A stretch of 64,000 nucleotides of DNA from Candidatus Moanabacter tarae (GTDB taxonomy: Bacteria; Verrucomicrobiota; Verrucomicrobiia; Opitutales; UBA2987). How positions within the stretch are numbered: the first letter of the stretch is position 1; each line of letters starts with the position of its first letter. Of this stretch, positions 1 through 7,875 are shown one piece after another. The position numbers were made by a program, and so were the translations under genes. The notes below the pieces were generated by a model, which was given only the letters and a program-made list of their open reading frames with translations, did no database searches and was not told the DNA's origin. The stretch is taken from the NCBI GenBank assembly GCA_003226295.1, contig CP029803.1, positions 540,226 to 604,225 on the forward strand, in the 5' to 3' direction.

Positions 1-1232
1 GTAGTGATGAATTCCGACGTTGGTTGAAAACGAATGTCCGGCCTCAACGACAGGCTGGGTATGTCACTGTGACCGTGGCCCTTCCATTGGGAGACATTAC
101 CTCTCTCCAACTTCGTGATTTGGCCGATATTGTGAGGCGTTTTACTCGCGGCACAATTCGAACAACTGTAGAGCAAAACGCGGTGCTGCGGTGGATAAGT
201 AAGACAGATCTAAACGAACTGTACAACGCACTTGTAGAGGCTAATTTGGGTGAGTCCGGGGCTTGCAACCTTTATGATGTAACTGCTTGCCCGGGAACGG
301 ATACCTGCAAGTTGGGTATTTCCTCATCGCGAGGGTTGGCTGCTGAATTGCGTAATCGTCTCGAGCATAAATACTACAATATGGATGAGGCAATTCAGAG
401 TCTTCATATCAAGATCAGCGGTTGTTTCAACAGCTGTGGGCAACATCATGTTGCGGACCTCGGATTTTATGGTGTGAGTCGAAGCAACAAGGGGTTCAAA
501 GTTCCAGGATTCCAAGTTGTTTTGGGTGGGCAGTGGGAAGAGAATGCTGGATCCTTCGGGCTTCCTATCATGGCTATCCCCTCTAAGAACGTTCCTGAAG
601 TGGTAGACCGTATTACGAATCGCTATGTAATGGAGCGAGAAAAGGGTGAAAAATTCAAAACTTTTATTGATCGTATTGGTAAGGTTGAGGTGAAAAAAAT
701 GCTACAGGATCTGGCAAATGTGCCGGATCACGAGGTGGACTCGTCTAAGTACGCAGATTGGGGCGATCCGAGAGAATACAGTTTGCTGGACCGTTCCGAA
801 GGTGAGTGTGCTGGTGAGGTCGTACCGCTAGTAGAGTTTGGCCTGGCAGCTGCAGAAAGAGGGGTATTCGAAGCACAAATCGCACTTGAGGAGGGCAATG
901 CTCAGGGCGCTGCCAAGAATGCCTACAGAGCTATGATTGATGCTGCTAAGGCCCTGATTAAAACTGAGTTTCTTGATGTTTCGGATAATGACGAACAGGT
1001 AGTATCGGAATTTCGGCGCCGTTTCTTCGATACTCAGAAGTTCTTTGATCCCTATGCAGGAGGAAAATTTGCTCAGTATCTATTCGATGCTCACGGTAGA
1101 AATGGCCGGACCTATGATGTTGAAGCCGCTCATCACATGATCGAGGAAGCCCAACTTTTTGTGGAGGCAGCACACAGTTGTTACCATAGGATGCGGACGG
1201 ATGAGTCAGTAGCAGGAGCGGTGAAAGGCTAA
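1..1232 (+). CDS. Nitrite/sulfite reductase, siroheme type, C-terminal part
   Basis: The frame is open to the first base, so the N-terminus lies outside the window; a TTG at 24 is an internal codon, not the start. Siroheme/4Fe-4S reductases carry out six-electron reduction of sulfite to sulfide or nitrite to ammonia in the cytoplasm. The cluster-binding cysteines are visible as C-x5-C (codons at 288 and 306) and C-x3-C (423 and 435), the latter within GCFNSCGQHH, the family signature. From about 816 to 1208 there is an alpha-helical extension absent from standard reductases; its Ala-rich helices resemble a HEPN-type domain (inference). The siroheme synthesis genes lie 1.7 kb away on the other strand, which fits cofactor supply. 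Sulfite versus nitrite as substrate cannot be decided from this part. Confidence 0.9.
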   Translation, partial: SDEFRRWLKTNVRPQRQAGYVTVTVALPLGDITSLQLRDLADIVRRFTRGTIRTTVEQNAVLRWISKTDLNELYNALVEANLGESGACNLYDVTACPGTDTCKLGISSSRGLAAELRNRLEHKYYNMDEAIQSLHIKISGCFNSCGQHHVADLGFYGVSRSNKGFKVPGFQVVLGGQWEENAGSFGLPIMAIPSKNVPEVVDRITNRYVMEREKGEKFKTFIDRIGKVEVKKMLQDLANVPDHEVDSSKYADWGDPREYSLLDRSEGECAGEVVPLVEFGLAAAERGVFEAQIALEEGNAQGAAKNAYRAMIDAAKALIKTEFLDVSDNDEQVVSEFRRRFFDTQKFFDPYAGGKFAQYLFDAHGRNGRTYDVEAAHHMIEEAQLFVEAAHSCYHRMRTDESVAGAVKG

Positions 1233-1245
1233 TCGGAGGATCCAG

Positions 1246-1812
1246 ATGGAGTTTCAACATTTTACTGTCAAAGTCTTTATGGAATCCCCGTTGGGAGAGG
1301 TCAATCTTGAGACTTACATCCAGATTTTTCATCGTTGGATACAAGATTCCCTCCTTGATGAAATTCTGATCGATGTTGCCGATTATCGGCATCTTACAGA
1401 AGGACCTGGGGTGGTCTTGGTGGCCCACGAGGCAGACTACAGCATGGATGGAAACGGTGGACGATTAGGCTTACTTTATCGGTGTAAGGTCGGACAGCAG
1501 GGAAGCAATCAGGATCGTTTGAAGAAAGCGACGGTTTCAGCACTGGCTGCCTGTGATTTGCTGGAGAAGGAATCCTCGTTTGCTGGTGAGCTAAAATTCA
1601 ATCGCCGGGAGCTGGAAATCTCTGTCAACGATCGGGCCTTAGCGCCTAATACTGAGAAGACATTTTCTGTTTTGAAGCCTGAACTTGAGGAATTCTTAGG
1701 CAAGCTTTGTGGTGAAGGCCAATTTTCGGTTTCTTACCAGCAAGGTGATCCGCGTGGGCTCTTTCGGGTTAGGGTGGACTCAAAGAAAAATTTCTTGGCA
1801 GAATCGGTTTAG
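1246..1812 (+). CDS. Conserved hypothetical protein, partner of the sulfite/nitrite reductase
   Basis: This 188-residue protein starts 13 bases after the reductase stop codon, behind a good Shine-Dalgarno site (GGAGG near 1235), so the two genes are almost surely co-transcribed. There is no signal peptide and no membrane segment. The N-terminal half is acidic with a segment ILIDVADYRHL followed by VVLVAHEADYSMD and a Gly-rich GNGGRLGLLYRC; the C-terminal half is charged. I recognise no catalytic motif. I recall similar unnamed proteins next to siroheme reductases in other phyla, but this is memory and not a search. A role as an accessory or assembly factor of the reductase is an inference from position only. 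Confidence 0.75.
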   Translation: MEFQHFTVKVFMESPLGEVNLETYIQIFHRWIQDSLLDEILIDVADYRHLTEGPGVVLVAHEADYSMDGNGGRLGLLYRCKVGQQGSNQDRLKKATVSALAACDLLEKESSFAGELKFNRRELEISVNDRALAPNTEKTFSVLKPELEEFLGKLCGEGQFSVSYQQGDPRGLFRVRVDSKKNFLAESV

Positions 1813-2131
1813 TTGTCCTTTTTAAATCCCTCAGCGTAAATATTTTCTGCCCTTCATTACGGATCAAATCATCGCTTATGATTGGCCGTGGTATTGAAGT
1901 CTCTACGAGTAAAAAAGGGTAAGGTTCCGGAGATCTTTTTAGGTTTGTTGTAGGATTAAGCCTTACGAATACAAAACCTGTCCGGTTTCTGTAGATCCAC
2001 TGGAAAGGATGGTAATTTTTTCTGCGATTATTCCTTAGCGGTTGTGTCTGGGAGACAGAAATCTTTCTCTGTTTGTCTGTACAAATCAGGATTGAAAATT
2101 ATATATTTCTCGGTACAAGAAAGTCGGAGAG
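1813..2131. other. Intergenic region, no gene seen
   Basis: These 319 bases separate the reductase pair from the next gene on the same strand. I find no open frame of note, no tRNA-like fold and no convincing terminator. The only clear signal is the ribosome binding site CGGAGAG just before the GTG at 2132. Confidence 0.5.
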
Positions 2132-2980
2132 GTGATTAAAAATACTATAGGAATATTGCATCCTGGGGAGATGGGTTCATCCATTGCAGTGGCGATTCAG
2201 CAAAATGGCCAAAGGGTTCTTTGGGCCTCCGAAGGAAGAAGCGAGGATAGCCACATGAGAGCCGAAAAGGCCAATCTTGAGGATGCTGGAAATCTTCCCA
2301 CACTGGTAATAGAATCGGGTTTGATTCTTAGCGTTTGTCCTCCCGAATTCTCACCGCAAACCGGGGCGAATGTGTCCGAATCCGGATTTAAGGGCATCTA
2401 TGTTGATGCTAATGCAATAAGCCCAGCGCGCAGCCGTGAATTGGGTGTTTTAATGGAGAAGATAGGGGTGAGTTATGTTGACGGCAGCATCGTAGGGAGT
2501 TCGGATTTCAGCAAGGGATCTTCCTACCTTTATCTATCTGGGCCTAAAGCACCTTTGGTTTCTGAAATTTTTGAAGGGAGCGATCTCCACGTAGTGGTGC
2601 TGGATGGGCCTTTGGGCGCAGCGTCGGCTCTAAAGATGTGCTATGCTGCATGGACAAAGGGGAGTGCGGCCCTTCTCAGCGGTATCCTTTCATTGGCGAA
2701 GGATGAGAGTGTGCTCGATGAGCTTTGGGAACAGTGGAAAGTATCGCAAAAAGGGCTCTATACAGGGGCCGAACAGAGAGTTTTGGAAGGTACTGCTAAG
2801 GCGTGGCGATTTGCAGGTGAAATGGAAGAGATCGCCAACGCTTTTTTAGGATCCTCTCTTCCTGATGGATTTCATCGGGCTGCCGCCGAAATATATCGGA
2901 GACAGTCTGGCTTTAAAGATGCCTCTGAACTACCGCCCCTTGATGAGGTTATTCGTACTGTGTTGGGTTCGAAGAGTTGA
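2132..2980 (+). CDS. NAD(P)-dependent 6-phosphogluconate dehydrogenase-like protein (DUF1932 type)
   Basis: A 282-residue protein with an N-terminal Rossmann fold in the style of the 6-phosphogluconate/3-hydroxyisobutyrate dehydrogenase superfamily: a beta strand then HPGEMGSSIA (residues 10-19), in which the usual GxGxMG reads PGEMG. The middle has YVDANAISPARS and VDGSIVGS, typical of this superfamily. The C-terminal half, with ALKMCYAAWTKGSAAL, matches the helical DUF1932 domain, in which the Lys is normally the catalytic one. The GTG start is chosen because CGGAGAG precedes it. The substrate is unknown. Its stop touches the stop of the convergent cobA gene. Confidence 0.7.
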   Translation: MIKNTIGILHPGEMGSSIAVAIQQNGQRVLWASEGRSEDSHMRAEKANLEDAGNLPTLVIESGLILSVCPPEFSPQTGANVSESGFKGIYVDANAISPARSRELGVLMEKIGVSYVDGSIVGSSDFSKGSSYLYLSGPKAPLVSEIFEGSDLHVVVLDGPLGAASALKMCYAAWTKGSAALLSGILSLAKDESVLDELWEQWKVSQKGLYTGAEQRVLEGTAKAWRFAGEMEEIANAFLGSSLPDGFHRAAAEIYRRQSGFKDASELPPLDEVIRTVLGSKS

Positions 2981-3757
2981 TTAAGCGGTTTCGCTGTGGA
3001 GTTTGCGAATAAGACGGGCAAGCGAAACATTATTACTGGAAAGGGTCGTCCCGATGCTGACAACGTCACCCACAATCAGGGTGGCAGGGGGAGGGATATC
3101 CTTGGCACGTTCTGCTATGGTGGCAAGGGTCCCGGTGCGTACTTTCTCATTTTCGGTAGTTGCACTTCCAATGACCGCAGCTGGAGTGGAAGGGGATCGA
3201 CCGTGGTTAATTAGAGATGAGACGATCTTTTTAAGCCGATGCGCTCCCATTAAGAAGACAGCGGTCTGGACGCCAGCAGCTATATCCCAGTCAACGTCAC
3301 CGGTAGAATCTTGTGCGTGATGGCCAGAGAAAACTGAGAAAGAGGAGGCAATTCCCCGATGAGTGAGGGGAATTCCAGCATTTCCCGGAGCAGCGTAGGA
3401 GGCGCTTATACCTGGTATGATTTGGAATGGTATATCTTCCGAAAGGAGGGTGAGAGCCTCTTCACCACCCCGTCCAAAGACGAATGGGTCGCCTCCTTTG
3501 AGGCGGACCACGGTTTTGCCAATGCGAGCGTAGGAGACCATCAAACTTTCGATACGCTCCTGCTCGTTAAATGGCGTTTGCCGGCTTATCTTGCCCACAT
3601 AGATATGTTCGGCGTCTGGGGCATGCTGCAAAAGAGTTGGATCAATCAACCGATCATAGAGTACAACATCGGCCTTTTCTAGGGCGCAGACACCCTTAAG
3701 GGTAATCAATTCTGGATCTCCAGGTCCGGCTCCTACTATGTAAACTTTGCCTTTCAC
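2981..3757 (-). CDS. cobA: Uroporphyrinogen-III C-methyltransferase
   Basis: A 258-residue SAM-dependent enzyme that methylates uroporphyrinogen III at C-2 and C-7 to give precorrin-2, the first step from the heme branch to siroheme. Family signatures are all present: GAGPGDPELITLKG at the N-terminus (residues 10-23), YVGK, RLKGGDPFVFGRGGEE (about 84-99) and PGISASYAAPGNAGIPLTHRG (about 114-134). The length is that of a single-domain CobA/SumT. It lies 15 bases downstream of the precorrin-2 dehydrogenase gene on the same strand and forms with it a two-gene siroheme operon; together they replace the fused CysG of enterobacteria. Confidence 0.95.
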   Translation of the reverse strand: MKGKVYIVGAGPGDPELITLKGVCALEKADVVLYDRLIDPTLLQHAPDAEHIYVGKISRQTPFNEQERIESLMVSYARIGKTVVRLKGGDPFVFGRGGEEALTLLSEDIPFQIIPGISASYAAPGNAGIPLTHRGIASSFSVFSGHHAQDSTGDVDWDIAAGVQTAVFLMGAHRLKKIVSSLINHGRSPSTPAAVIGSATTENEKVRTGTLATIAERAKDIPPPATLIVGDVVSIGTTLSSNNVSLARLIRKLHSETA

Positions 3758-3772
3758 CTAGATTAGATTCTA

Positions 3773-4489
3773 CTAAAATTTCGTCTTACTTGGTGCATCG
3801 GGCGATTTATGATTACGGTATTTACTAAGATGGGAATCAAACTGTTGGCTAGCTTTGAATTTGTTAGTAGTCAATACTTTGGGAAAATTAGAATCAAGGA
3901 GCTCTCTCCAAAATTGGACGCGTTTTTGGAAGGAGGTGATTGAATTCTGAACTATATTTCGTCGTGAGCCAATGAAGTCTACTAGGTTTCCTATTCCATC
4001 GGTCAGAATTTCTTTTTTAATGCGATTTCGGATACGTTGTGCCATAGCTGGGCTTTTCCCTTCCGTTGACACCGCGACCTGGATTGGTCCAGATTTTGCT
4101 ACGGCCGGGTAAATAAAATTGCAGCGGGGTGCGTCATCGTGGACGTTAACGAGTTTGTTCAAAGAATTTAGAAGGTCGAAGATTTCCTGATTCTCTTGTT
4201 GATCTTCGAGGGTCGAAACGACAAGGAAGGCATCATTTGCATCGGTAGCTTCAAAACCTTTTCGAATCCAAAGAACTTTTGATTCCATAGCCAATGATTG
4301 AATACGGGAGTTAGCTTCAGGAGCAACGACTATGATTTCAGCTCCGGTGTTTAGCAGCGATTCTATTTTACTAAATGCCGTGTCTCCTCCCCCAATGACG
4401 ATACACTGCTTGCCTTCCAGGTTTAGGTAGATAGGGAAATGTCTCTTTTCGGTCACTTTTGTCAGCGCGGATTTAATCTGCGCTGACAA
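3773..4489 (-). CDS. Precorrin-2 dehydrogenase / sirohydrochlorin ferrochelatase (CysG N-terminal/Met8 type)
   Basis: A protein of up to 238 residues that oxidises precorrin-2 with NAD and inserts iron to make siroheme. Seen: FPIYLNLEGKQCIVIGGGD (residues 18-36), the NAD-binding glycine motif of this family; a VNVHDDAPRCNFIYPA segment that aligns with the catalytic-Asp region of Met8/CysG; and STEGKSPAMAQRIRNRIK, the hallmark of the central domain. The start is uncertain. The outermost possible start is TTG at 4489; a GTG at 4456 would also keep the whole fold, and neither has a clear Shine-Dalgarno site. A strong inverted repeat covers exactly this start region. First gene of the siroheme operon. 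Confidence 0.9.
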   Translation of the reverse strand: MSAQIKSALTKVTEKRHFPIYLNLEGKQCIVIGGGDTAFSKIESLLNTGAEIIVVAPEANSRIQSLAMESKVLWIRKGFEATDANDAFLVVSTLEDQQENQEIFDLLNSLNKLVNVHDDAPRCNFIYPAVAKSGPIQVAVSTEGKSPAMAQRIRNRIKKEILTDGIGNLVDFIGSRRNIVQNSITSFQKRVQFWRELLDSNFPKVLTTNKFKASQQFDSHLSKYRNHKSPDAPSKTKF

Positions 4490-4492
4490 AAG
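4456..4492. promoter_or_regulatory. 17-bp near-perfect inverted repeat at the start of the siroheme operon
   Basis: Left arm 4456-4472 and right arm 4476-4492 are complementary over 17 bases with one mismatch and a 3-base centre; the core is TTTTGTCAGCGC with its reverse complement. On the minus strand a TATACT hexamer (4498-4493) sits directly upstream, so the repeat would lie at the transcription start. It could be an operator or a 5' hairpin that gates translation. It also encodes the first residues if the TTG start is used. Confidence 0.55.
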
Positions 4493-5029
4493 TATAAAAT
4501 CCCAAAGGCACTCTTGGCCGACGGGGTTGGTTATGGGTTTTAGGGAGTGGTTTCTATAGTTTTAACTCCTGCATTATCCTGCTAAACAATCTCTTTAATC
4601 GACGACGCCAGGCAGAGTGACTTCGATTCTAGGATTTGAGTCAATATTATTGGGTTATTGTTGCTGAGAATTGAATATTCGAAATTCACTATTCATGCCG
4701 TCTTTAACCTTATCCATTATGGTTTATTTAGCTTTGTCTCTAAAAAGTATCCTTTCTCAACGAACTTCTGAAATTCAAAAATCCCCTTTACTAACTCATT
4801 TATTCATGCTTCCGTGATCGGGGAACTTTTCTTAATTTCCTGATCGAATGAAGATGGGTCTAAGAGTGAAATGATTATAGGATCGTTGGTCAGGGAGGAC
4901 AGATCGAGGGAGCTAATTCTACTTGCCTAGTAAGTTCGGCAATGAACCTCATTGCGATCTATCATCCAGATCTTGTATGACATTGCTCAATACGATTTTG
5001 GTTTCTAGCCTGAAGGCTTTTAGGATCTT
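4493..5029. other. Intergenic region, no gene seen
   Basis: About 540 bases between the siroheme operon promoter and tRNA-Pro. The stretch is AT-rich with stops in all frames. I see no coding frame, conserved RNA fold or repeat apart from the palindrome at its left edge. Confidence 0.5.
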
Positions 5030-5106
5030 CGGGGCGTAGCTCAGCTTGGCAGAGCGCTGCGTTCGGGACGCAGAGGTCGCTGGTTCAAATCCAGTCGCCC
5101 CGACCA
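5030..5106 (+). tRNA. tRNA-Pro (CGG)
   Basis: Full cloverleaf: acceptor CGGGGCG pairs perfectly with CGCCCCG; D-stem GCTC/GAGC; anticodon stem CTGCG/CGCAG enclosing TTCGGGA with anticodon CGG; T-stem GCTGG/CCAGT around TTCAAAT; CCA is encoded. The C1-G72 first pair is typical of bacterial tRNA-Pro. Confidence 0.97.
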
Positions 5107-5377
5107 TTAATAGCTAGTAAACTCCAAGATAAAGAGTGAATTGGATAGGAAAACCCGGAAGAAAGAGAGCCCTCCTTGGCGAGAAGTTAATCTATAAGCT
5201 TGAGGTCAAATGGCCAGGTTCATGTGGCTGTATAATATGTAATGAAATAGACAAAATCCTGTGCTTTCATCTCCCGATGATTAGGAATGCTGAACGCTAG
5301 ATCTTGATCCAAAATAGAGGTAACTTTAGCTATTTAAATCGCTTATAGTTAGTGCTTTCTTGTTTTACGAATATCTC
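5107..5377. other. Intergenic leader region, no gene seen
   Basis: Non-coding stretch between tRNA-Pro and the promoter of the riboswitch-controlled gene. A TATAAT hexamer occurs near 5232, without a matching -35 box. Nothing else recognised. Confidence 0.45.
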
Positions 5378-5406
5378 TTGACAATTCAATTCTAACGGAC
5401 ACGATA
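5378..5406 (+). promoter_or_regulatory. Probable sigma-70 promoter of the SAM riboswitch transcript
   Basis: A perfect TTGACA (5378-5383) is followed after 17 bases by ACGATA (5401-5406), a weak -10 match. Transcription from here would begin close to 5412, just where the riboswitch P1 stem starts, and that placement is the main support. Confidence 0.4.
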
Positions 5407-5410
5407 CGGA

Positions 5411-5497
5411 CGGCATTCGGAGTGGCCTCATTGATGAAATGGGGCCTGGCAACCTGGCAGGACAGGCCAAGGTGCTTCCCCCGAAAGGGTGATGCGG
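5411..5497 (+). ncRNA. SAM riboswitch, SAM-I/IV family aptamer
   Basis: The SAM-I clan core is visible. P1 pairs GCATT (5413-5417) with GATGC (5491-5495). After CGGAGTG comes P2, a 9-bp stem of GGCCTCATT (5424-5432) with AATGGGGCC (5438-5446). Next is the conserved TGGCAACC (5447-5454), then P3, then AAGGTGCTTCC (5469-5479) and a hairpin closed by GAAA, ending GGGTGATGC. The GAGTG and GGGTGATG flanks match SAM-IV and SAM-I/IV variants better than classical SAM-I. The next gene is a homocysteine S-methyltransferase, which fits control by SAM. The expression platform (5498-5620) contains further possible stems such as CTGGG/CCCAG, but I cannot define the switch. Confidence 0.8.
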
Positions 5498-5620
5498 TTT
5501 CTGGGAAGGGACAAAGAAGCTGTCTACTGGGCAATACCCTCAGACCCGATGCTGGGGGTTGGTGTTGTGAATCCCAGTGAGTTCTGAGTGCGACAGACTG
5601 TCCTTTGGAGAAAAGGGGAT

Positions 5621-6640
5621 ATGAATAGAGATCTACGTGCTAGACTTAAAGAGGCAAAGCCTTTGGTTTACGATGGGGGTTTTGGGTCGCAATTATTCGC
5701 TAGGGGAATTGAGCTTACCAATAGTACATTAGCCAATGATCTTCACCCGAATACGGTTGAGGACATCCATGGCGATTACATCAGAGCAGGAGCTGATGCC
5801 ATTGGAACAAACACATTCGTTGCTTCTGAACTCCATCTGAAGATGGCAGGAAAGGAAGTGAAGGATGTTAACCAATTAGTGAAAAGAGCAGTGGCACATG
5901 CTAAGACGGCTGTCGAGAACAGTGGTAGGGAGGTATTCATTGCAGGTTCGGTAGGTCCTTCACCCGGTGCGATCGAAGCTGATGTGGGTTGTAATGAATT
6001 CGGAATACCCGATGATGATGTCCGGTCTGCGCATGAGCGGGTCATAAATGCGCTAGCCGAGGAGGGAGTTGATTTTTTGAATATTGAAACGATGTTCTCA
6101 GCGACAGAGGCGGTCATGATTGTCGATATCGCCCGCCACACGGGGCTTCCACTTGCGGTGAATCTAACCTATAAGTACACTGGGAATCGTGCAAAGGATG
6201 GATTCATCTATCGCACAGATTGGGGCCATTCAGCGGAAGATCTTGTGAAGATTCTAGCGGGAGAAAACAATCTGGATACGGGTAACCTGCTTGAATTCAT
6301 TCAAATTTTGGGCTTGAATTGCGGTGCTGAATCAAGGCGAAAAGAACATACGGGCATGCCTTATGCGGTCAATGGCATACGGCAATTACACGAGGCTATA
6401 GAAGGACAAGGGGTGAAAGGGAAACGGCTGATGGCATATCCGAATGCCGGACTTCCCTACCTTGATGAGGAACAGCGCACCTGTTATTCGCAAACGCCAG
6501 AGGAAATGGCTACCAACATCGGAGAACTCATAAATGCCGGTGCTTCTGTTATTGGAGGATGCTGTGGCACTGGGCCAGATCACATCCGGGCTTTCCGTGA
6601 GGCAGTTGATTCCTTCGAAGGACGGGTACACCACACTTAA
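5621..6640 (+). CDS. Homocysteine S-methyltransferase family protein
   Basis: A TIM-barrel methyltransferase of the MetH N-terminal/BHMT/MmuM family that passes a methyl group to homocysteine to make methionine. Zinc ligands are visible: Cys234 in GLNCG and Cys314-Cys315 in GGCCGTGPDHI, near the C-terminus as expected. The N-terminus has VYDGGFGSQLFARG, the family opening. ATG at 5621 is chosen because GGAGA lies 8 bases upstream; a GTG 33 bases earlier falls in the leader and has no ribosome site. The product is 339 residues, a stand-alone enzyme without cobalamin domains. The methyl donor (S-methylmethionine, betaine or a corrinoid partner) is not evident. Likely repressed when SAM is high through the upstream riboswitch. 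Confidence 0.9.
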   Translation: MNRDLRARLKEAKPLVYDGGFGSQLFARGIELTNSTLANDLHPNTVEDIHGDYIRAGADAIGTNTFVASELHLKMAGKEVKDVNQLVKRAVAHAKTAVENSGREVFIAGSVGPSPGAIEADVGCNEFGIPDDDVRSAHERVINALAEEGVDFLNIETMFSATEAVMIVDIARHTGLPLAVNLTYKYTGNRAKDGFIYRTDWGHSAEDLVKILAGENNLDTGNLLEFIQILGLNCGAESRRKEHTGMPYAVNGIRQLHEAIEGQGVKGKRLMAYPNAGLPYLDEEQRTCYSQTPEEMATNIGELINAGASVIGGCCGTGPDHIRAFREAVDSFEGRVHHT

Positions 6641-6860
6641 TGTTTGAAACATGACAACTTGGTTGGGATGGCCCGTGTTTAGCTTTAATTGGTTTTATTC
6701 CCTCTGAGTTAGAAAAGAATGCTGGATTGATAATACTAAAGCTGGGCTTGCACCAAGAATCGGGCACGTCCATCTTATAAAGACACGGTTTCCTGCTCGA
6801 TGCCCGTTTCCTATGGATTTCTGGCTAGAAGTTTGGTGCGAGATTTTGAGAGTATAGTGC

Positions 6861-7577
6861 ATGCGCGTTTCGATTGTCATACCATTGCACAATGAAGCTG
6901 ACAATGTTGCTCAACTCGTGAGCGAGATTGCGACGCTTTCCCTGAAGAGCCAGTTTGAAATTATCTTAGTGAACGACGCAAGTTTCGATGAGACAGCCCT
7001 AGTTCTTTCTGAGATGAAGTTGAAAATTCCCCATCTGAAGGTTATATCGCACAGTAAGAAATATGGTCAAAGCGCAGCAATTGCAACCGGAGTTAGGTAT
7101 TCCCAAGGCGAATTAATTGCAACGCTGGATGGAGACGGCCAGAATGATCCAGCGGATATTCCAAAGTTGATTTCAGTTCTTGAAAACAACCAGGAATTTT
7201 CGATGGTAGCAGGTTATCGAAGAGAACGCCATGATTCATGGTGGAAAATTTCTTCCTCTAAAATAGCTAATTTGGTTCGAGGTTTTATTTTGAGGGACAA
7301 TACTCCGGATGCCGGTTGCGGGTTGAAAGTTTTCTACAAGACTACGTTTCTGGCGCTCCCTTTTTTCGACCATATGCACCGCTTTTTGCCAGCCCTAGTA
7401 CAGATGCAAGGGGGGAAAGTTACTTCTGTGGAAGTGAGTCATCGAACAAGGGCACACGGCCGATCGAACTATGGAACATGGGACAGGCTTTGGGTAGGAA
7501 TTATTGATCTGATGGGTGTAAGATGGCTTAGATTGCGATCCAGGAAAATTTTAATTGAGGAGGACTTCGATGAATGA
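6861..7577 (+). CDS. Family 2 glycosyltransferase, polyprenyl-phosphate sugar synthase type
   Basis: A 238-residue GT-A glycosyltransferase related to dolichol-phosphate mannose synthase and ArnC/FlmF. Seen: VSIVIPLHNEADNVAQLV at the N-terminus, the strand VNDASFDET, the nucleotide-sugar and metal site TLDGDGQNDP (residues about 89-98), and the RTRAHGRSNYG motif typical of this group. It has no C-terminal pair of membrane helices, unlike ArnC, so it probably sits at the inner face of the membrane and loads a sugar on undecaprenyl phosphate. It overlaps the next gene and is first in an operon whose last gene is an ArnT-like transferase, the expected user of the lipid-linked sugar. Confidence 0.88.
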   Translation: MRVSIVIPLHNEADNVAQLVSEIATLSLKSQFEIILVNDASFDETALVLSEMKLKIPHLKVISHSKKYGQSAAIATGVRYSQGELIATLDGDGQNDPADIPKLISVLENNQEFSMVAGYRRERHDSWWKISSSKIANLVRGFILRDNTPDAGCGLKVFYKTTFLALPFFDHMHRFLPALVQMQGGKVTSVEVSHRTRAHGRSNYGTWDRLWVGIIDLMGVRWLRLRSRKILIEEDFDE

Positions 7578-7842
7578 AACCAACATTTTTTGGCTTTGTG
7601 TCGGCCTTATGGGCCAGGGATTTTTCACGATGCGGTTTCTTATTCAGTGGATCGTCACCGAGAAGAAACGAGAGAGTGTTATTCCCACTTTTTTTTGGTA
7701 CTGCAGTATTCTTGGCTCCGTCTTTCTACTATCTTATGCGATATCGAGACAGGATCCTGTTTTTATTCTGGGCCAGTCATTTGGATCTATAGTCTATATT
7801 CGAAATCTCTATTTCATATATCGAAAAGATACGAGTGGATGA
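7570..7842 (+). CDS. Lipid A biosynthesis N-terminal domain (LABN) protein
   Basis: A 90-residue membrane protein of the LABN family, found as the N-terminus of some LpxB proteins or alone next to lipid-linked glycosyltransferases. Seen: MRFLIQWIVTEKKRESVIP, the hallmark, then WYCSILGSVFLLSYAISRQDPVF and GSIVYIRNLYFIYR, about three membrane helices. ATG at 7570 has an excellent GAGGAGG site 7 bases upstream and overlaps the end of the preceding gene by 8 bases, so translation is coupled. Probably a small membrane subunit or flippase-like partner of its neighbours (inference). Confidence 0.85.
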   Translation: MNETNIFWLCVGLMGQGFFTMRFLIQWIVTEKKRESVIPTFFWYCSILGSVFLLSYAISRQDPVFILGQSFGSIVYIRNLYFIYRKDTSG

Positions 7843-7875
7843 GGATTAAGGGAAATTATAGGACCTATAGTTAAG

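Noticed and set aside
958-1428. Open frame of 156 codons on the minus strand across the reductase and its partner gene
   Set aside because: Antisense shadow of two well-supported genes; no recognisable domain and no ribosome site.
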